DNA of 37,515 bases from Euryhalocaulis caribicus (GTDB lineage Bacteria; Pseudomonadota; Alphaproteobacteria; Caulobacterales; Maricaulaceae), in the NCBI RefSeq assembly GCF_000412185.1, contig NZ_ASJA01000023.1, positions 1 through 37,515 of the forward strand, written 5' to 3'. The notes under the pieces are model-generated. The model made no database searches. It was not told where the DNA came from and was given only the letters and a program-made list of their open reading frames with translations. The translations under genes were made by a program, and so were the position numbers. This document shows positions 24,026-32,366 of the stretch, in pieces (the first letter of the stretch is position 1; each line of letters opens with the position of its first letter).

Positions 24026-25084
24026 ATGGCTGGCGGCTCCCTGATCGAGACAGTGACGGATCTCTCCGTGCAATCGCTCGATCGTTATGACGACATTATT
24101 GATGTCCGCTCCCCGGCGGAGTTCGCCGAGGATCACGTTCCGGGCGCGATCAATCTGCCCGTTCTGGATGATGAGGAACGCGCGCGTGTCGGCACGATCT
24201 ACAAGCAGGTCTCGCATTTCGAGGCGCGTCGCGTGGGCGCGGGACTGGTCGCGGCCAATATCGGCCGGCATCTGGGAGCCGCGCTTTCCGGCAAAGCGGC
24301 GGACTATAATCCGCTGATCTATTGCTGGCGCGGGGGCATGCGCTCCGGCGCCATGGCGACCATTCTTTCACGGGTGGGGTGGCGTTGCGGTCTGTTGAAA
24401 GGCGGCTACCGCAGCTGGCGGCGGCATGTGGTCGCCGCGCTGCGGGAAGAAGGCGCGCTATTGCCGATGGTCCTGATCGACGGTCAGACCGGCACGGCCA
24501 AGACGGAGATCATACGCCGCCTGATGGCGCAGGGCGCGCCAGCCATTGATCTGGAAGGACTGGCCGCGCATCGCGGCTCCGTCTTCGGCCGGATGGGGGC
24601 GGCGCAACCGGCCCAGAAAGGATTCGAAAGCCGGTTATGGGACCAGATCCGCCGCTTCGATCCGGACACGCCAATCATCGCCGAGGCGGAATCCTCCACC
24701 ATCGGCCGCCTGCATATTCCCCGCCGCCTGTGGGACTCGATGCAGGCCGCTCCGCGTATCGAGATCACGGCCGGCGTGGAAACCCGGGCCCGCTATCTCG
24801 TCACGGCCTATTCCGACCTGACGGAGGACAAGGAAGCGATACTGACCGCGATCAATCGCTTGCGATCCCACCACTCCAAGGCGCAGATCGCGGCATGGGG
24901 GGAGATGGCGGAAAGCTGCGCCTATGAGGCGCTGGCCGCCGATCTGGCGCGCCAGCATTACGATCCCGCCTATCTGCGAAGCCGGAAAACGGGCGACGAA
25001 ATCAAACAGATCGCCCTGCCAGATACGAGCCCGGAGGCGCTGGACAAGGCCGCGCGCCAGGTTATGGAGATCGCGGGCGGCTAG
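24026..25084 (+). CDS. mnmH: tRNA 2-selenouridine synthase
   Basis: A 352-residue enzyme (also called SelU or YbbB) that uses selenophosphate to convert 2-thiouridine to 2-selenouridine at the tRNA wobble position. The N-terminal rhodanese domain (~10-130) carries DVRSPAEFAEDHVPGAINLPV and active-site C100 in YCWRGGMRSG. The C-terminal part has a P-loop, GQTGTAKT (153-160). Length is normal. The chosen start is ATG at 24026; a TTG at 23990 would add 12 residues. It is divergent from selD, and its stop shares CTAG with the convergent C93 peptidase gene. Confidence 0.94.
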   Translation: MAGGSLIETVTDLSVQSLDRYDDIIDVRSPAEFAEDHVPGAINLPVLDDEERARVGTIYKQVSHFEARRVGAGLVAANIGRHLGAALSGKAADYNPLIYCWRGGMRSGAMATILSRVGWRCGLLKGGYRSWRRHVVAALREEGALLPMVLIDGQTGTAKTEIIRRLMAQGAPAIDLEGLAAHRGSVFGRMGAAQPAQKGFESRLWDQIRRFDPDTPIIAEAESSTIGRLHIPRRLWDSMQAAPRIEITAGVETRARYLVTAYSDLTEDKEAILTAINRLRSHHSKAQIAAWGEMAESCAYEALAADLARQHYDPAYLRSRKTGDEIKQIALPDTSPEALDKAARQVMEIAGG

Positions 25085-25995
25085 CCCGCCTGTTGCTGCG
25101 CCATCCGCCAGTCGAGAATATCGGCGCTGGCCTGAACGGCGATCCAGCGATACCCGCTATTGGCCCAGCCATTGATCCAGGGCGTGGTGTTATCCAGCAC
25201 GAAGTCGCCCGCCGTGGTCCGCACCATCAGGACGGCGTGGTGACCGGCGCTTTCCGAATAACCCATGGCCAGCGCCAGCGCGCCGCGAGGCAGTCCGGCG
25301 TCAATCAGCGCCTTGCGCTTTTCCAGCGCGAAATCCTCGCAATCGCCCTCGACGCCCAGACCGAAAGTCAGCGGCATCAGCCACAGTTCGTCGACGCCAT
25401 AGCGGTCTTCGTCCGCCACCCAGCGCAAACGATCATTGATGTCGCGATTGACCTGCTCCAGCAATTCGAACAGCTCAGGCGTCGCCTCGACCGTTTCACT
25501 TACCCGCGCCGCCGGCGTTTCCGCAGCCTTCACCGGCGCAGGGGACAGGTCACCGGATTCCGGCAGGGTCAGGCCCAGCGTCATGAAGCCGGTATTTTCA
25601 GCGGCAGCGAGTGCGGCCGGCAATTCCGGCTTGAACCACGGATGGGCGGGCGGGACCGGTTGCTCAACTGCCGCGTCATGGAACTTGATTTTGGCCGTCG
25701 CGCCCGGCTTGAACCAGGGATGCTCGGCGGTCATGGCGCGCCCCTGGCCCCCTGTGGCGGTTTCCAGCGCCGGGGCGCTTTCACGCGCGCCCATTTCGGA
25801 CTGGCAGATCTCCGGGCGTTTTTCGCAGAAGGTCAGCAGGCCGCGGGGCGCTTCCGCCGGACCGGCAAGCTGCATGGCGGTGGAGCCGTCCATCGTCTTG
25901 CACGCCGCCGTCATTGAAAGGCAGAGAAGCGCGGCCAGTTGGCCGAACTTCAGACCCCGGTTTGAACGCTGTACCCGCTGACGCATTGACTTCAT
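25081..25995 (-). CDS. Bacterial transglutaminase-like cysteine peptidase (C93, LapG-like)
   Basis: A 304-residue exported protein. A basic N-terminus and hydrophobic stretch end in TAAC (Cys32), a possible lipobox. The middle (~40-170) is low-complexity and carries HPWFKP twice (92-97 and 118-123). The C-terminal domain (~170-300) has the C93 triad: C219 in EGDCEDFA, H253 in GHHAVLMV and D268 in VLDNTTPW. The best-known member, LapG, cleaves large adhesins under cyclic-di-GMP control. Whether this protein does the same is unknown; its N-terminal region is unlike LapG. The gene is preceded by an AT-rich region and shares its stop with mnmH. Confidence 0.88.
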   Translation of the reverse strand: MKSMRQRVQRSNRGLKFGQLAALLCLSMTAACKTMDGSTAMQLAGPAEAPRGLLTFCEKRPEICQSEMGARESAPALETATGGQGRAMTAEHPWFKPGATAKIKFHDAAVEQPVPPAHPWFKPELPAALAAAENTGFMTLGLTLPESGDLSPAPVKAAETPAARVSETVEATPELFELLEQVNRDINDRLRWVADEDRYGVDELWLMPLTFGLGVEGDCEDFALEKRKALIDAGLPRGALALAMGYSESAGHHAVLMVRTTAGDFVLDNTTPWINGWANSGYRWIAVQASADILDWRMAQQQAG

Positions 25996-26005
25996 CCCCG
26001 CTCAT

Positions 26006-26172
26006 TGGCGGGTGATGAGATACAATACTTGGGTGAGAACTCTTTTTACTTGTGTCGCGTGTTTTTATGAAAACTCACGATACATTATTCACTGTATATT
26101 CAGTATACTTACTGTTTAGATAGACTATAAAGTTTTGCCGTTGGCGGTTGCATTCTGTTTACCATGCTGGAG
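26006..26172. promoter_or_regulatory. AT-rich promoter region of the C93 peptidase gene
   Basis: This 167-base gap lies between the convergent-side end of galE and the C93 start. From about 26030 to 26145 it is clearly AT-rich, unlike the rest of the window. It holds an inverted repeat gtata-ttcag-tatac (26094-26108) overlapping the palindrome agtatact (26102-26109), and several T-tracts. It probably contains the promoter and an operator for the C93 gene. No open reading frame of note and no RNA gene was recognised in it. Confidence 0.45.
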
Positions 26173-27180
26173 TCAGGACCTGCCGGCCTCACCCGGCAAG
26201 GCCATGCCCCACCGAGCCGCATGGAAGCGCGCGGCGTCCCGTACAATAGCCTCCAGCGCCGAATGCGTGCCGGTAAAGCCCAGGGCGCGGCGGGCAAATG
26301 AGGGATCTGCGGTCAGAACGGGCACGTCGCCAGCGCGGCGCGGCGCGATCTCGAACGGAACCGGTCGTCCCGTGACAGTTTCCACGGCGTCCAGAACCTC
26401 GCGCACTGAATGGCCGCGGCCCGACCCAAGGTTACAGGCCAGCGCCCTTGCGCCGCCCTCCAGAGCCGCCAGCGCCGCCAGATGCGCGGCGGCCAAATCA
26501 TGTACATGGACGTAATCGCGCACGCAGGACCCGTCCGGCGTATCATAATCGCCGCCATACAGCTTCATCGGGCCGCCCCGCCCCGCCGCGGCCTTCAGGG
26601 CGTTGGGGATCAGATGGGTTTCCGGTTCGTGTTCCTCGCCGATCTCGCCGTCCAGATCGGCGCCCGCGGCGTTGAAATAGCGCAGGCAGACATACTGAAC
26701 GCCATGCGCGGCGGCGAAATCATGGATCCGCCGCTCCGCCTCCCGCTTTGTCTCGCCATAGACATTCACCGGATTGCACGGATGGCGCTCGTCAATCGGA
26801 GTATATTTCGGCGCGCCATAGACCGCGGCGGTGGAGGAGAAGACTAGCTGTTTCACGCCGGAAATCCGCATGGCCTCCAGCACCGATTGCGTTCCAGCAA
26901 CATTATTGTCCTGAAACGCTGCGGGCGACTGCTCGCCATTCGCCACCTCGATACTGGCGGCGAAATGCAGGACAGCCGTAACCGCATGGCTTTGCATGAC
27001 GCCGGCCAGGCGCGGCGTATCCCGGATATCGCCCTCCTCGAACGGCCCGAAGCGGATATTATGGCGGTGGCCGGTGCTGAGATTGTCGAAGACAACCGGG
27101 GTAATGCCGCCCCGCGCCAGCGCCTTGGCGGCGTGCGCGCCGACATAGCCCGCGCCTCCGGTTACCAGCACCGATGCCAT
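26173..27180 (-). CDS. galE: UDP-glucose 4-epimerase
   Basis: A 335-residue short-chain dehydrogenase/reductase that interconverts UDP-glucose and UDP-galactose, or the N-acetyl forms. The NAD-binding motif is VTGGAGYVG at the N-terminus. The catalytic features are SSTAAVYGAP and YxxxK in NVYGETK. LRYFNAAGAD, a substrate-site GEIGEEHEPETHLIP and RDYVHVHDLA are typical of GalE. The start at 27180 places the Rossmann motif at residue 7; an in-frame ATG six codons upstream is possible. It sits next to polysaccharide genes and probably supplies a galactose-type sugar nucleotide to them. Confidence 0.94.
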   Translation of the reverse strand: MASVLVTGGAGYVGAHAAKALARGGITPVVFDNLSTGHRHNIRFGPFEEGDIRDTPRLAGVMQSHAVTAVLHFAASIEVANGEQSPAAFQDNNVAGTQSVLEAMRISGVKQLVFSSTAAVYGAPKYTPIDERHPCNPVNVYGETKREAERRIHDFAAAHGVQYVCLRYFNAAGADLDGEIGEEHEPETHLIPNALKAAAGRGGPMKLYGGDYDTPDGSCVRDYVHVHDLAAAHLAALAALEGGARALACNLGSGRGHSVREVLDAVETVTGRPVPFEIAPRRAGDVPVLTADPSFARRALGFTGTHSALEAIVRDAARFHAARWGMALPGEAGRS

Positions 27181-27556
27181 ATACCCCACCCGATCCATGT
27201 CGCCCCATCATCGCCCCGCGCCGGGGCTGCGCGCAGACTAGCAAGAATCGGCCCGGTCACGACCCTTAATCATGGGCAGGCAGGCAACAAAAGCGCCCGG
27301 ATTTCAAAGTGAAATGCCGCGTATTCGACTAAAGTTTTCTTGAATATGGCGGCTGGAGTCCGCATTCTCCGCGCCTGCTGCAAGGCTGGGGGAGAAATCG
27401 AGTGCTGCGCCTGGTCGCGAAGACTCAGTCTGACGGCCGCTCGCCGGGGCGGACGCGCAGTATAGCGCGGCCCTTTCCGGCATTGTTCTTGCCTCGTCAT
27501 GTCTTCGAAACGGGAAAAATGGCGCCCTGTGCCGGCCGCCGCCCGGGGAAGGCCGC
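27181..27556. promoter_or_regulatory. Divergent intergenic region between galE and the priming transferase
   Basis: This 376-base gap separates galE and the WbaP-like gene, which diverge, so it should contain both promoters. It has a palindrome, atttca-aag-tgaaat (27301-27315), in a locally AT-richer stretch, and a weak hairpin, ttctcc (27365-27370) with ggagaa (27391-27396). No convincing coding frame or RNA gene was recognised, and no promoter could be placed with confidence. Confidence 0.35.
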
Positions 27557-29047
27557 ATGACTGAACTTCCAAAGGACTGGTCAAAAGACGGCGTGCCGAA
27601 TTGGGGCGCCGCGCCCGCCCATGGATTTGTGCGTGAAACGGCCCGGAAAACGCGTCAGTCGCTGGGTCTTCACACCGTCATCCTGCCGCTTGGCGACCTC
27701 GCGGCGATCCTGGCCACCGCCTTCCTTTCGGTATTCGCGGTGGATTTTCTCTATGAGGGCCTGCTCGGCCTCGATTACGGGGCGGACGCGCCGGACCGGA
27801 TCCAGCACCGTCTGGTGGAGCTGGCCGTCATCTCTCTTTTCGGCGTGATCCTGTTTTCCATAAATGGCGATTACCGGCGGCGCATTCCGTTCTGGCAGGA
27901 AATCAAACACATCATCGCGATCTGCTTCTTCCTGATGCTGGTCGACGGCTTCGGCCAGTTTGCCTTCAATCGCACGATTTCGCGCGCCTGGATCCTGGTC
28001 GGCTGGACATTGACGCCGGTCGCCCTGATCGGGATGCGCGCCATCGTGCGCGGCCAGTTGCGGCGCATGGGGTTCTGGACCGTGCCCACGGTTCTGGTCG
28101 GCTCCGACGACGCGCTGGGATCGGCCCGCTCGATTATCGAGAACGCGCCGGAGCTGGGCTATCAGATCGTTTCCGCCCTGCCGCTGAACAAACGCGGCGG
28201 GATCGGGAAACTGGCCGCAGAGCTTGGCCGCCTCTCTCCCGGCCTGGTCATCATCGCGCCCGGTCCGCAGGAGACCGAACACGCCGGCCGCCTGATCGAT
28301 GAATGCAGCCGGCGGGACATTCCTTTCGCCATCGCCCCGTCTCTGGGCGCGATTCCAGTGCATGGCATGGAAATCGAATATTATTTCAGCCACGATTTCG
28401 CGCTTCTGCTGCCAAAACAGAACCTTCAGCGCCCCGCCGCCCGCGCGCTGAAACGGTTTTTCGACATTGTCGTGGCCTGGACGATGGTTCTGTTCCTCAC
28501 CCCGCTCTTCGTGGCGTTCAGCGTTCTGATCAAGCTGGATGGCGGGCCTGTCGTGTTCGGCCATGAGCGCGTGGGGCGCAACGACAAGCCGTTCGAATGC
28601 CTGAAATTCCGGACCATGGTCGCCGACGCCGACGCCCGGCTGGCGCGGCATCTGGATCGCGACGCGGACGCGCGCGCCGAATGGGAGGCAAGCTTCAAGC
28701 TGAAGCATGATCCGCGCATCACCTGGATCGGCCGTTTCCTGCGCAAGACCAGCCTGGACGAGCTGCCGCAACTCCTGAACGTGATCCGCGGGGAAATGAG
28801 CCTGGTCGGCCCGCGCCCGGTGATCCGCGAGGAGCTGGAGCGCTATTATGGCGGTGAGGCCGCGCACTATACCAAGGCGCTGCCGGGCATTACCGGCCTG
28901 TGGCAGGTAAGCGGCCGCAACGACACCACCTATGCCGAGCGCGTGCGGCTGGACGCGTGGTACGCCAAGAACTGGTCGCTGTGGGGCGATATCGTCATCC
29001 TGCTGCGCACGGTGCCTGCGGTTTTGCGCAATAACGGCGCATATTGA
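27557..29047 (+). CDS. WbaP-type undecaprenyl-phosphate hexose-1-phosphate transferase
   Basis: A 496-residue initiating enzyme that transfers a sugar-1-phosphate to undecaprenyl phosphate at the inner membrane, starting a polysaccharide repeat unit. The N-terminal half has about four membrane segments (~42-165) and a CoA-binding-like domain (~175-275). One hydrophobic segment (~303-325) leads into the bacterial sugar transferase domain with FGHERVGRNDKPFECLKFRTM, KTSLDELPQLLNVIRGEMSLVGPRP (Asp-Glu at 401-402) and PGITGLWQVSGR. Full length matches WbaP-type enzymes. The stop TGA overlaps a possible TTG start of the following sulfotransferase, so the two are coupled. Confidence 0.93.
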   Translation: MTELPKDWSKDGVPNWGAAPAHGFVRETARKTRQSLGLHTVILPLGDLAAILATAFLSVFAVDFLYEGLLGLDYGADAPDRIQHRLVELAVISLFGVILFSINGDYRRRIPFWQEIKHIIAICFFLMLVDGFGQFAFNRTISRAWILVGWTLTPVALIGMRAIVRGQLRRMGFWTVPTVLVGSDDALGSARSIIENAPELGYQIVSALPLNKRGGIGKLAAELGRLSPGLVIIAPGPQETEHAGRLIDECSRRDIPFAIAPSLGAIPVHGMEIEYYFSHDFALLLPKQNLQRPAARALKRFFDIVVAWTMVLFLTPLFVAFSVLIKLDGGPVVFGHERVGRNDKPFECLKFRTMVADADARLARHLDRDADARAEWEASFKLKHDPRITWIGRFLRKTSLDELPQLLNVIRGEMSLVGPRPVIREELERYYGGEAAHYTKALPGITGLWQVSGRNDTTYAERVRLDAWYAKNWSLWGDIVILLRTVPAVLRNNGAY

Positions 29048-29052
29048 ACGCG

Positions 29053-29910
29053 ATGCGCCTGCCCGATTTCCTGTTCATTGGCCCGTCCAAGGCGGGGTCG
29101 ACGTGGCTGTTCGAGACGCTGCGGCGGCATCCGGGCATCTATGTTCCCCCGGCCAAGGACATCTATTTTTTCGACCGCTATTATAATCGCGGTCTGGACT
29201 GGTATGCGCGCCAGTTCGCCGGAGCGGACAACGGAGACCGCGTTACCGGCGAGTTCAGCCACGACTATCTTTATTCAAAAGACGCCGCCGGCCGCATAAG
29301 CCGCGATCTGCCCGACGTGAAGCTGATCGCCACGCCGCGAAATCCGTTCGAACGCGCGATCTCCCATTACAGATTTTCCCTGCGCAACGGCGCGAAGTTT
29401 CGTGATTTCGCGGATGGCGCGGCGCAAAACCCCGCGATCCTGACGCACAGCCTCTATGCGGACGCCCTCGAAACCTATCTGGACAAGTTTCCAGACGAGC
29501 AGGTTTTCATCGCGCCTTTCGACCGGTTGAAGGCTGAACCGCAACGTTTCCTGGATGATTTATGCGGCTTTCTGGGGGTCGATCCGGGGCAGACAGGCCC
29601 GGATAAAGCGCGCCGGAACAGCGCCGCCGCGGCGCGCAATCCCTGGCTGGCGCGGCAAGTTCATCGCGCGGCCAACGCCCTGAGAGACCGTGGGATGGGC
29701 GCAATCGTGGGCGCTTTGAAACGCTCGCCGGTGCGAAACGCCCTCTATAGCGAGGCGAAACAGGACGAATTGAGGCTGTCAGAGGCCGATTTCGCGCATA
29801 TGCAGGCGCTGTTCCTGCCCGATATCGCGGCGACGGAAGGTCTGACCGGGCTGAATCTGGACGCCTGGAAGCGCACGCGCCTGGAAGACCTAGTGCCCCG
29901 GAAAGACTGA
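29053..29910 (+). CDS. Sulfotransferase (PAPS-dependent family)
   Basis: A 285-residue sulfotransferase without TPR repeats. The phosphosulfate-binding loop FIGPSKAGSTWLFETL lies at the N-terminus. The 3'-phosphate motif is LIATPRNPFERAISHYRFSLR, with the usual FDRLKAEPQRFLDDLCGFLGV near the C-terminal third. The ATG at 29053 is chosen; a TTG at 29044 overlaps the upstream stop. It is in one transcript with the priming transferase, so it likely sulfates a glycan of this locus, which would make the product anionic. The acceptor is inferred. Its 3' end overlaps the convergent next gene by 21 bases. Confidence 0.88.
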   Translation: MRLPDFLFIGPSKAGSTWLFETLRRHPGIYVPPAKDIYFFDRYYNRGLDWYARQFAGADNGDRVTGEFSHDYLYSKDAAGRISRDLPDVKLIATPRNPFERAISHYRFSLRNGAKFRDFADGAAQNPAILTHSLYADALETYLDKFPDEQVFIAPFDRLKAEPQRFLDDLCGFLGVDPGQTGPDKARRNSAAAARNPWLARQVHRAANALRDRGMGAIVGALKRSPVRNALYSEAKQDELRLSEADFAHMQALFLPDIAATEGLTGLNLDAWKRTRLEDLVPRKD

Positions 29911-31077
29911 CAGGGCGCGCAGCACGCCCGTTTTTGCTTCATCCGCCAGCTTTTTACGCCGATCCGCATCGACCGGCGTATCAAATGCGCCTTGCAGCGC
30001 CGCCAATATGGCGTCCGGGTCCGACAAATCCCCGGCGCAAAGGCTGTCCGGGCGCCCGGTTTGAGCGAAAAACGCTTCTAGCTTCGGGTCCCAGCCAAGC
30101 CCGACTTGCGGAATTCCATATGAGAAACTGACGATATTGGCGTGCAGGCGGTGGGCGATGACCCCGTCAAAACCGGCGATCCGTCCGGCCAGACCAACCG
30201 GATCGGCGGCGCGGGGGGCAAGGGTGACGCGTCCCTTTATTCCGAATTCGGCGGCCAGCGCGGCCGCAAGCCGTTCATCCTCGCCCGCGCCGTTGGTGAA
30301 CAGCACGGCTTCGTAACCGGCCTCCGACAATCTGCGCGTCAGAACACCGTAACGGCGCGCAAATTCGGCGTCCGGCGCGCTGATTTTCGCGCCGTGGGTT
30401 CTCAAGGCGGCCGGGTGGGTGACGCCCAGCCCGATACGCGGCCGGCCTTGACCGGGCTTGGCGGCGAGACCGAAAAGGTCAGCCGCGGCAAAAGCCGGGT
30501 CCGGAAAAACCTCTATCGGAGGCGGGGAAACATCCATCTCCGCGAAATGGCGGATCAGGTTTTCCCGGGAGGCGTCGTCGCGCAAGGAAACGAAGGCCAG
30601 TTCGCCGGTCAGCATGCCTTCGAATAGATGGTAGGCGGCGGGGCTCCACCGCGCCGATACGCCGACGCCGTGAAGGGCGACCGGCGCGCCCGCCCGGCGC
30701 GCCTCATCGTATAAAGCGTTCAATTTCAAAGGAAAATTCAGGCTGGAATCGGCCAGAAGCTGCCCGCCGCTGATCAGCACGCCGCCGGCGCCGGCAAGGC
30801 TTTCCCGCCATGCCGGGCGCAATTTCAGACGGAGCGCGGGCTCCAGCGCCGCACGGGCGGTGAGATTGGCGGCGGGGCGCGGCAGACGTTCCAGAACGCC
30901 GAGCGCGGCGGCGCGCAGGCCGGGCCGTTTGGGCGCGGCAAAGCCCTGACGGCCTGCAATATCCAGCCAGCGCGGCGGCTTCATCCCGCCCTGCGCGGCA
31001 ATGCGGGTGATGCATTCTGCGATCAGGCCGTCGCCCAGATTGGGGCTGTACATGACCGCGGCCAGAACCGGCATCAT
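29890..31077 (-). CDS. Polysaccharide pyruvyl transferase family protein
   Basis: A 395-residue protein of the polysaccharide pyruvyl transferase family. Features: an N-terminal AAVMYSPNLGDGLIAECITRI, ISGGQLLADSSLNFPLKL, HGVGVSARWSP, a LRDDASRENL segment, and a C-terminal half ending with IAHRLHANIVSFSYGIPQVGLGWDPK, the conserved His-Arg-Leu-His region of the family. These enzymes often attach a pyruvate ketal to a sugar, though some family members have other roles (CsaB-like). The ATG at 31077 follows a GAGGGAG site, and the longer open frame upstream is rejected. It is the last gene of the minus-strand operon. Confidence 0.85.
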   Translation of the reverse strand: MMPVLAAVMYSPNLGDGLIAECITRIAAQGGMKPPRWLDIAGRQGFAAPKRPGLRAAALGVLERLPRPAANLTARAALEPALRLKLRPAWRESLAGAGGVLISGGQLLADSSLNFPLKLNALYDEARRAGAPVALHGVGVSARWSPAAYHLFEGMLTGELAFVSLRDDASRENLIRHFAEMDVSPPPIEVFPDPAFAAADLFGLAAKPGQGRPRIGLGVTHPAALRTHGAKISAPDAEFARRYGVLTRRLSEAGYEAVLFTNGAGEDERLAAALAAEFGIKGRVTLAPRAADPVGLAGRIAGFDGVIAHRLHANIVSFSYGIPQVGLGWDPKLEAFFAQTGRPDSLCAGDLSDPDAILAALQGAFDTPVDADRRKKLADEAKTGVLRALSVFPGH

Positions 31078-31087
31078 CTTGCTCCCT

Positions 31088-32359
31088 CTAGGCTTTTTCC
31101 GGCCGCGGCGGCTGGCACAGCCAGCCAAGCGCGGCATAGAAAATCCACGCGGTCGATGGCGAGGATATGGAGTAGCCAGCCACCATGCCCGCCGAGACCA
31201 GATAGACAAGCTGCACCCGGGCGTGAAAATCGATGGCGATCACCGACCGGTCCGCGTCCGCATAGCCTTTGCGAAGAAACACTGCGCGCAGAAAGAAGAC
31301 GAAGATCAACCCGACCCCGATCAGACCGTAATCGGAGGTGAGTTGCAGGATGATGTTATGGGCGTGCTGGCCCACGGGCAGCGCCCCGATCCAGTAGAAT
31401 TCATCCAGGAAGACCGCGCTTTCCCGCACCGCCACAAGGCCCGGAACGATTGTATGCGTTTCCAGCTGATAGGCCTGAACGGCGCCGGGACCGAGACCCA
31501 GAAGCGGGCTTTGCGCGATCAGTTGCAGGGTCCGCGAGAAGATCGCCACGCGGCGCTGCATGTTCACGTCCTGCCCGGCGAGGAGATCGCCGATGCGGTC
31601 GGAATAGAGGGTAAGAAAGGCCGCCGCGGCGATGACCGCCACCACGCCGAGCGCGTATTTCATATAGGCGCGAACACGTTCGGACATGGTGAAGCCGCGC
31701 TCGAAGAAAACGATATAGGCGAGCGCGGCGATCACTCCGAAAAAATATCCCGTTGAGCGGCTGGCCACCAGCGCGGCGAAAAGCAGGATGACAACCAAAA
31801 GCGATACGACCCGCCCCAGCCCGAAAACGCGGAAACGCGGGCTGGAAAACATCGCCCCCAGCGCCAGCAGAAAAACCGCGCCGATACTGCCCGCGAAGGG
31901 GTTTTTGGTTTCCAGAAACCCGACAATCCAGCGGCCGGTGGCGGTCTGAATGGATCCGAAATCGAATTGCTGCGCGCTGAAAGGCTGGGTCAGGAACGAG
32001 GCGAAGCTGATGGCGCAGATAGCCGCGCCGGTGATAATCCCGGCCTTGAACAGGGCGCGGAGATCATCGGCGTGCAGGCGTATGGCGGACAACATCAGTG
32101 AGAAAACAAGCAGGTAAAGAAGCCGCCCGTCCGTCGCCACCAGATCCACCAGCGCCGCCGGGGCGAAGCCGGGCCGGATATGCAGCGCAATGTTGAAGAC
32201 GAGATAGGCGATAATGATCAGCAGGAAGACCTGGTTCTTCGCAATCGCCGGGTTCAGGCCGCGCCGGGCAAACAGGTACAGGCCGAACAGGATCAAGGCG
32301 GCCGGCGCCAGATAAGGCTGCCATTGCTGCATGTGGGCAAAAGCGAAGAGATAGCTCAT
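31088..32359 (-). CDS. O-antigen polymerase/ligase-like membrane protein (Wzy/WaaL type)
   Basis: A 423-residue protein of about 10-12 hydrophobic segments with a large periplasmic loop (roughly residues 270-345) carrying RRVAIFSRTLQLIAQSPLLGLGPGAVQAY and the HAHNIILQL motif typical of the Wzy_C/O-antigen ligase family. In a Wzx/Wzy-type locus it would polymerise lipid-linked repeat units on the periplasmic face of the inner membrane; a ligase role cannot be excluded. The ATG at 32359 sits seven bases after the methyltransferase stop, and the pyruvyl-transferase gene starts 10 bases after this gene ends. Confidence 0.85.
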   Translation of the reverse strand: MSYLFAFAHMQQWQPYLAPAALILFGLYLFARRGLNPAIAKNQVFLLIIIAYLVFNIALHIRPGFAPAALVDLVATDGRLLYLLVFSLMLSAIRLHADDLRALFKAGIITGAAICAISFASFLTQPFSAQQFDFGSIQTATGRWIVGFLETKNPFAGSIGAVFLLALGAMFSSPRFRVFGLGRVVSLLVVILLFAALVASRSTGYFFGVIAALAYIVFFERGFTMSERVRAYMKYALGVVAVIAAAAFLTLYSDRIGDLLAGQDVNMQRRVAIFSRTLQLIAQSPLLGLGPGAVQAYQLETHTIVPGLVAVRESAVFLDEFYWIGALPVGQHAHNIILQLTSDYGLIGVGLIFVFFLRAVFLRKGYADADRSVIAIDFHARVQLVYLVSAGMVAGYSISSPSTAWIFYAALGWLCQPPRPEKA

Positions 32360-32366
32360 CGCGCCG

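Noticed and set aside
23918-24271. Possible N-terminal extension of selD to 24271.
   Set aside because: The extension overlaps the mnmH start on the other strand, is not like SelD, and the ATG at 23917 lies directly before the conserved Cys loop.
26040-26150. tRNA, small RNA or phage attachment site in the AT-rich gap.
   Set aside because: No cloverleaf, no CCA end, no direct repeats bounding a mobile element and no integrase gene nearby.
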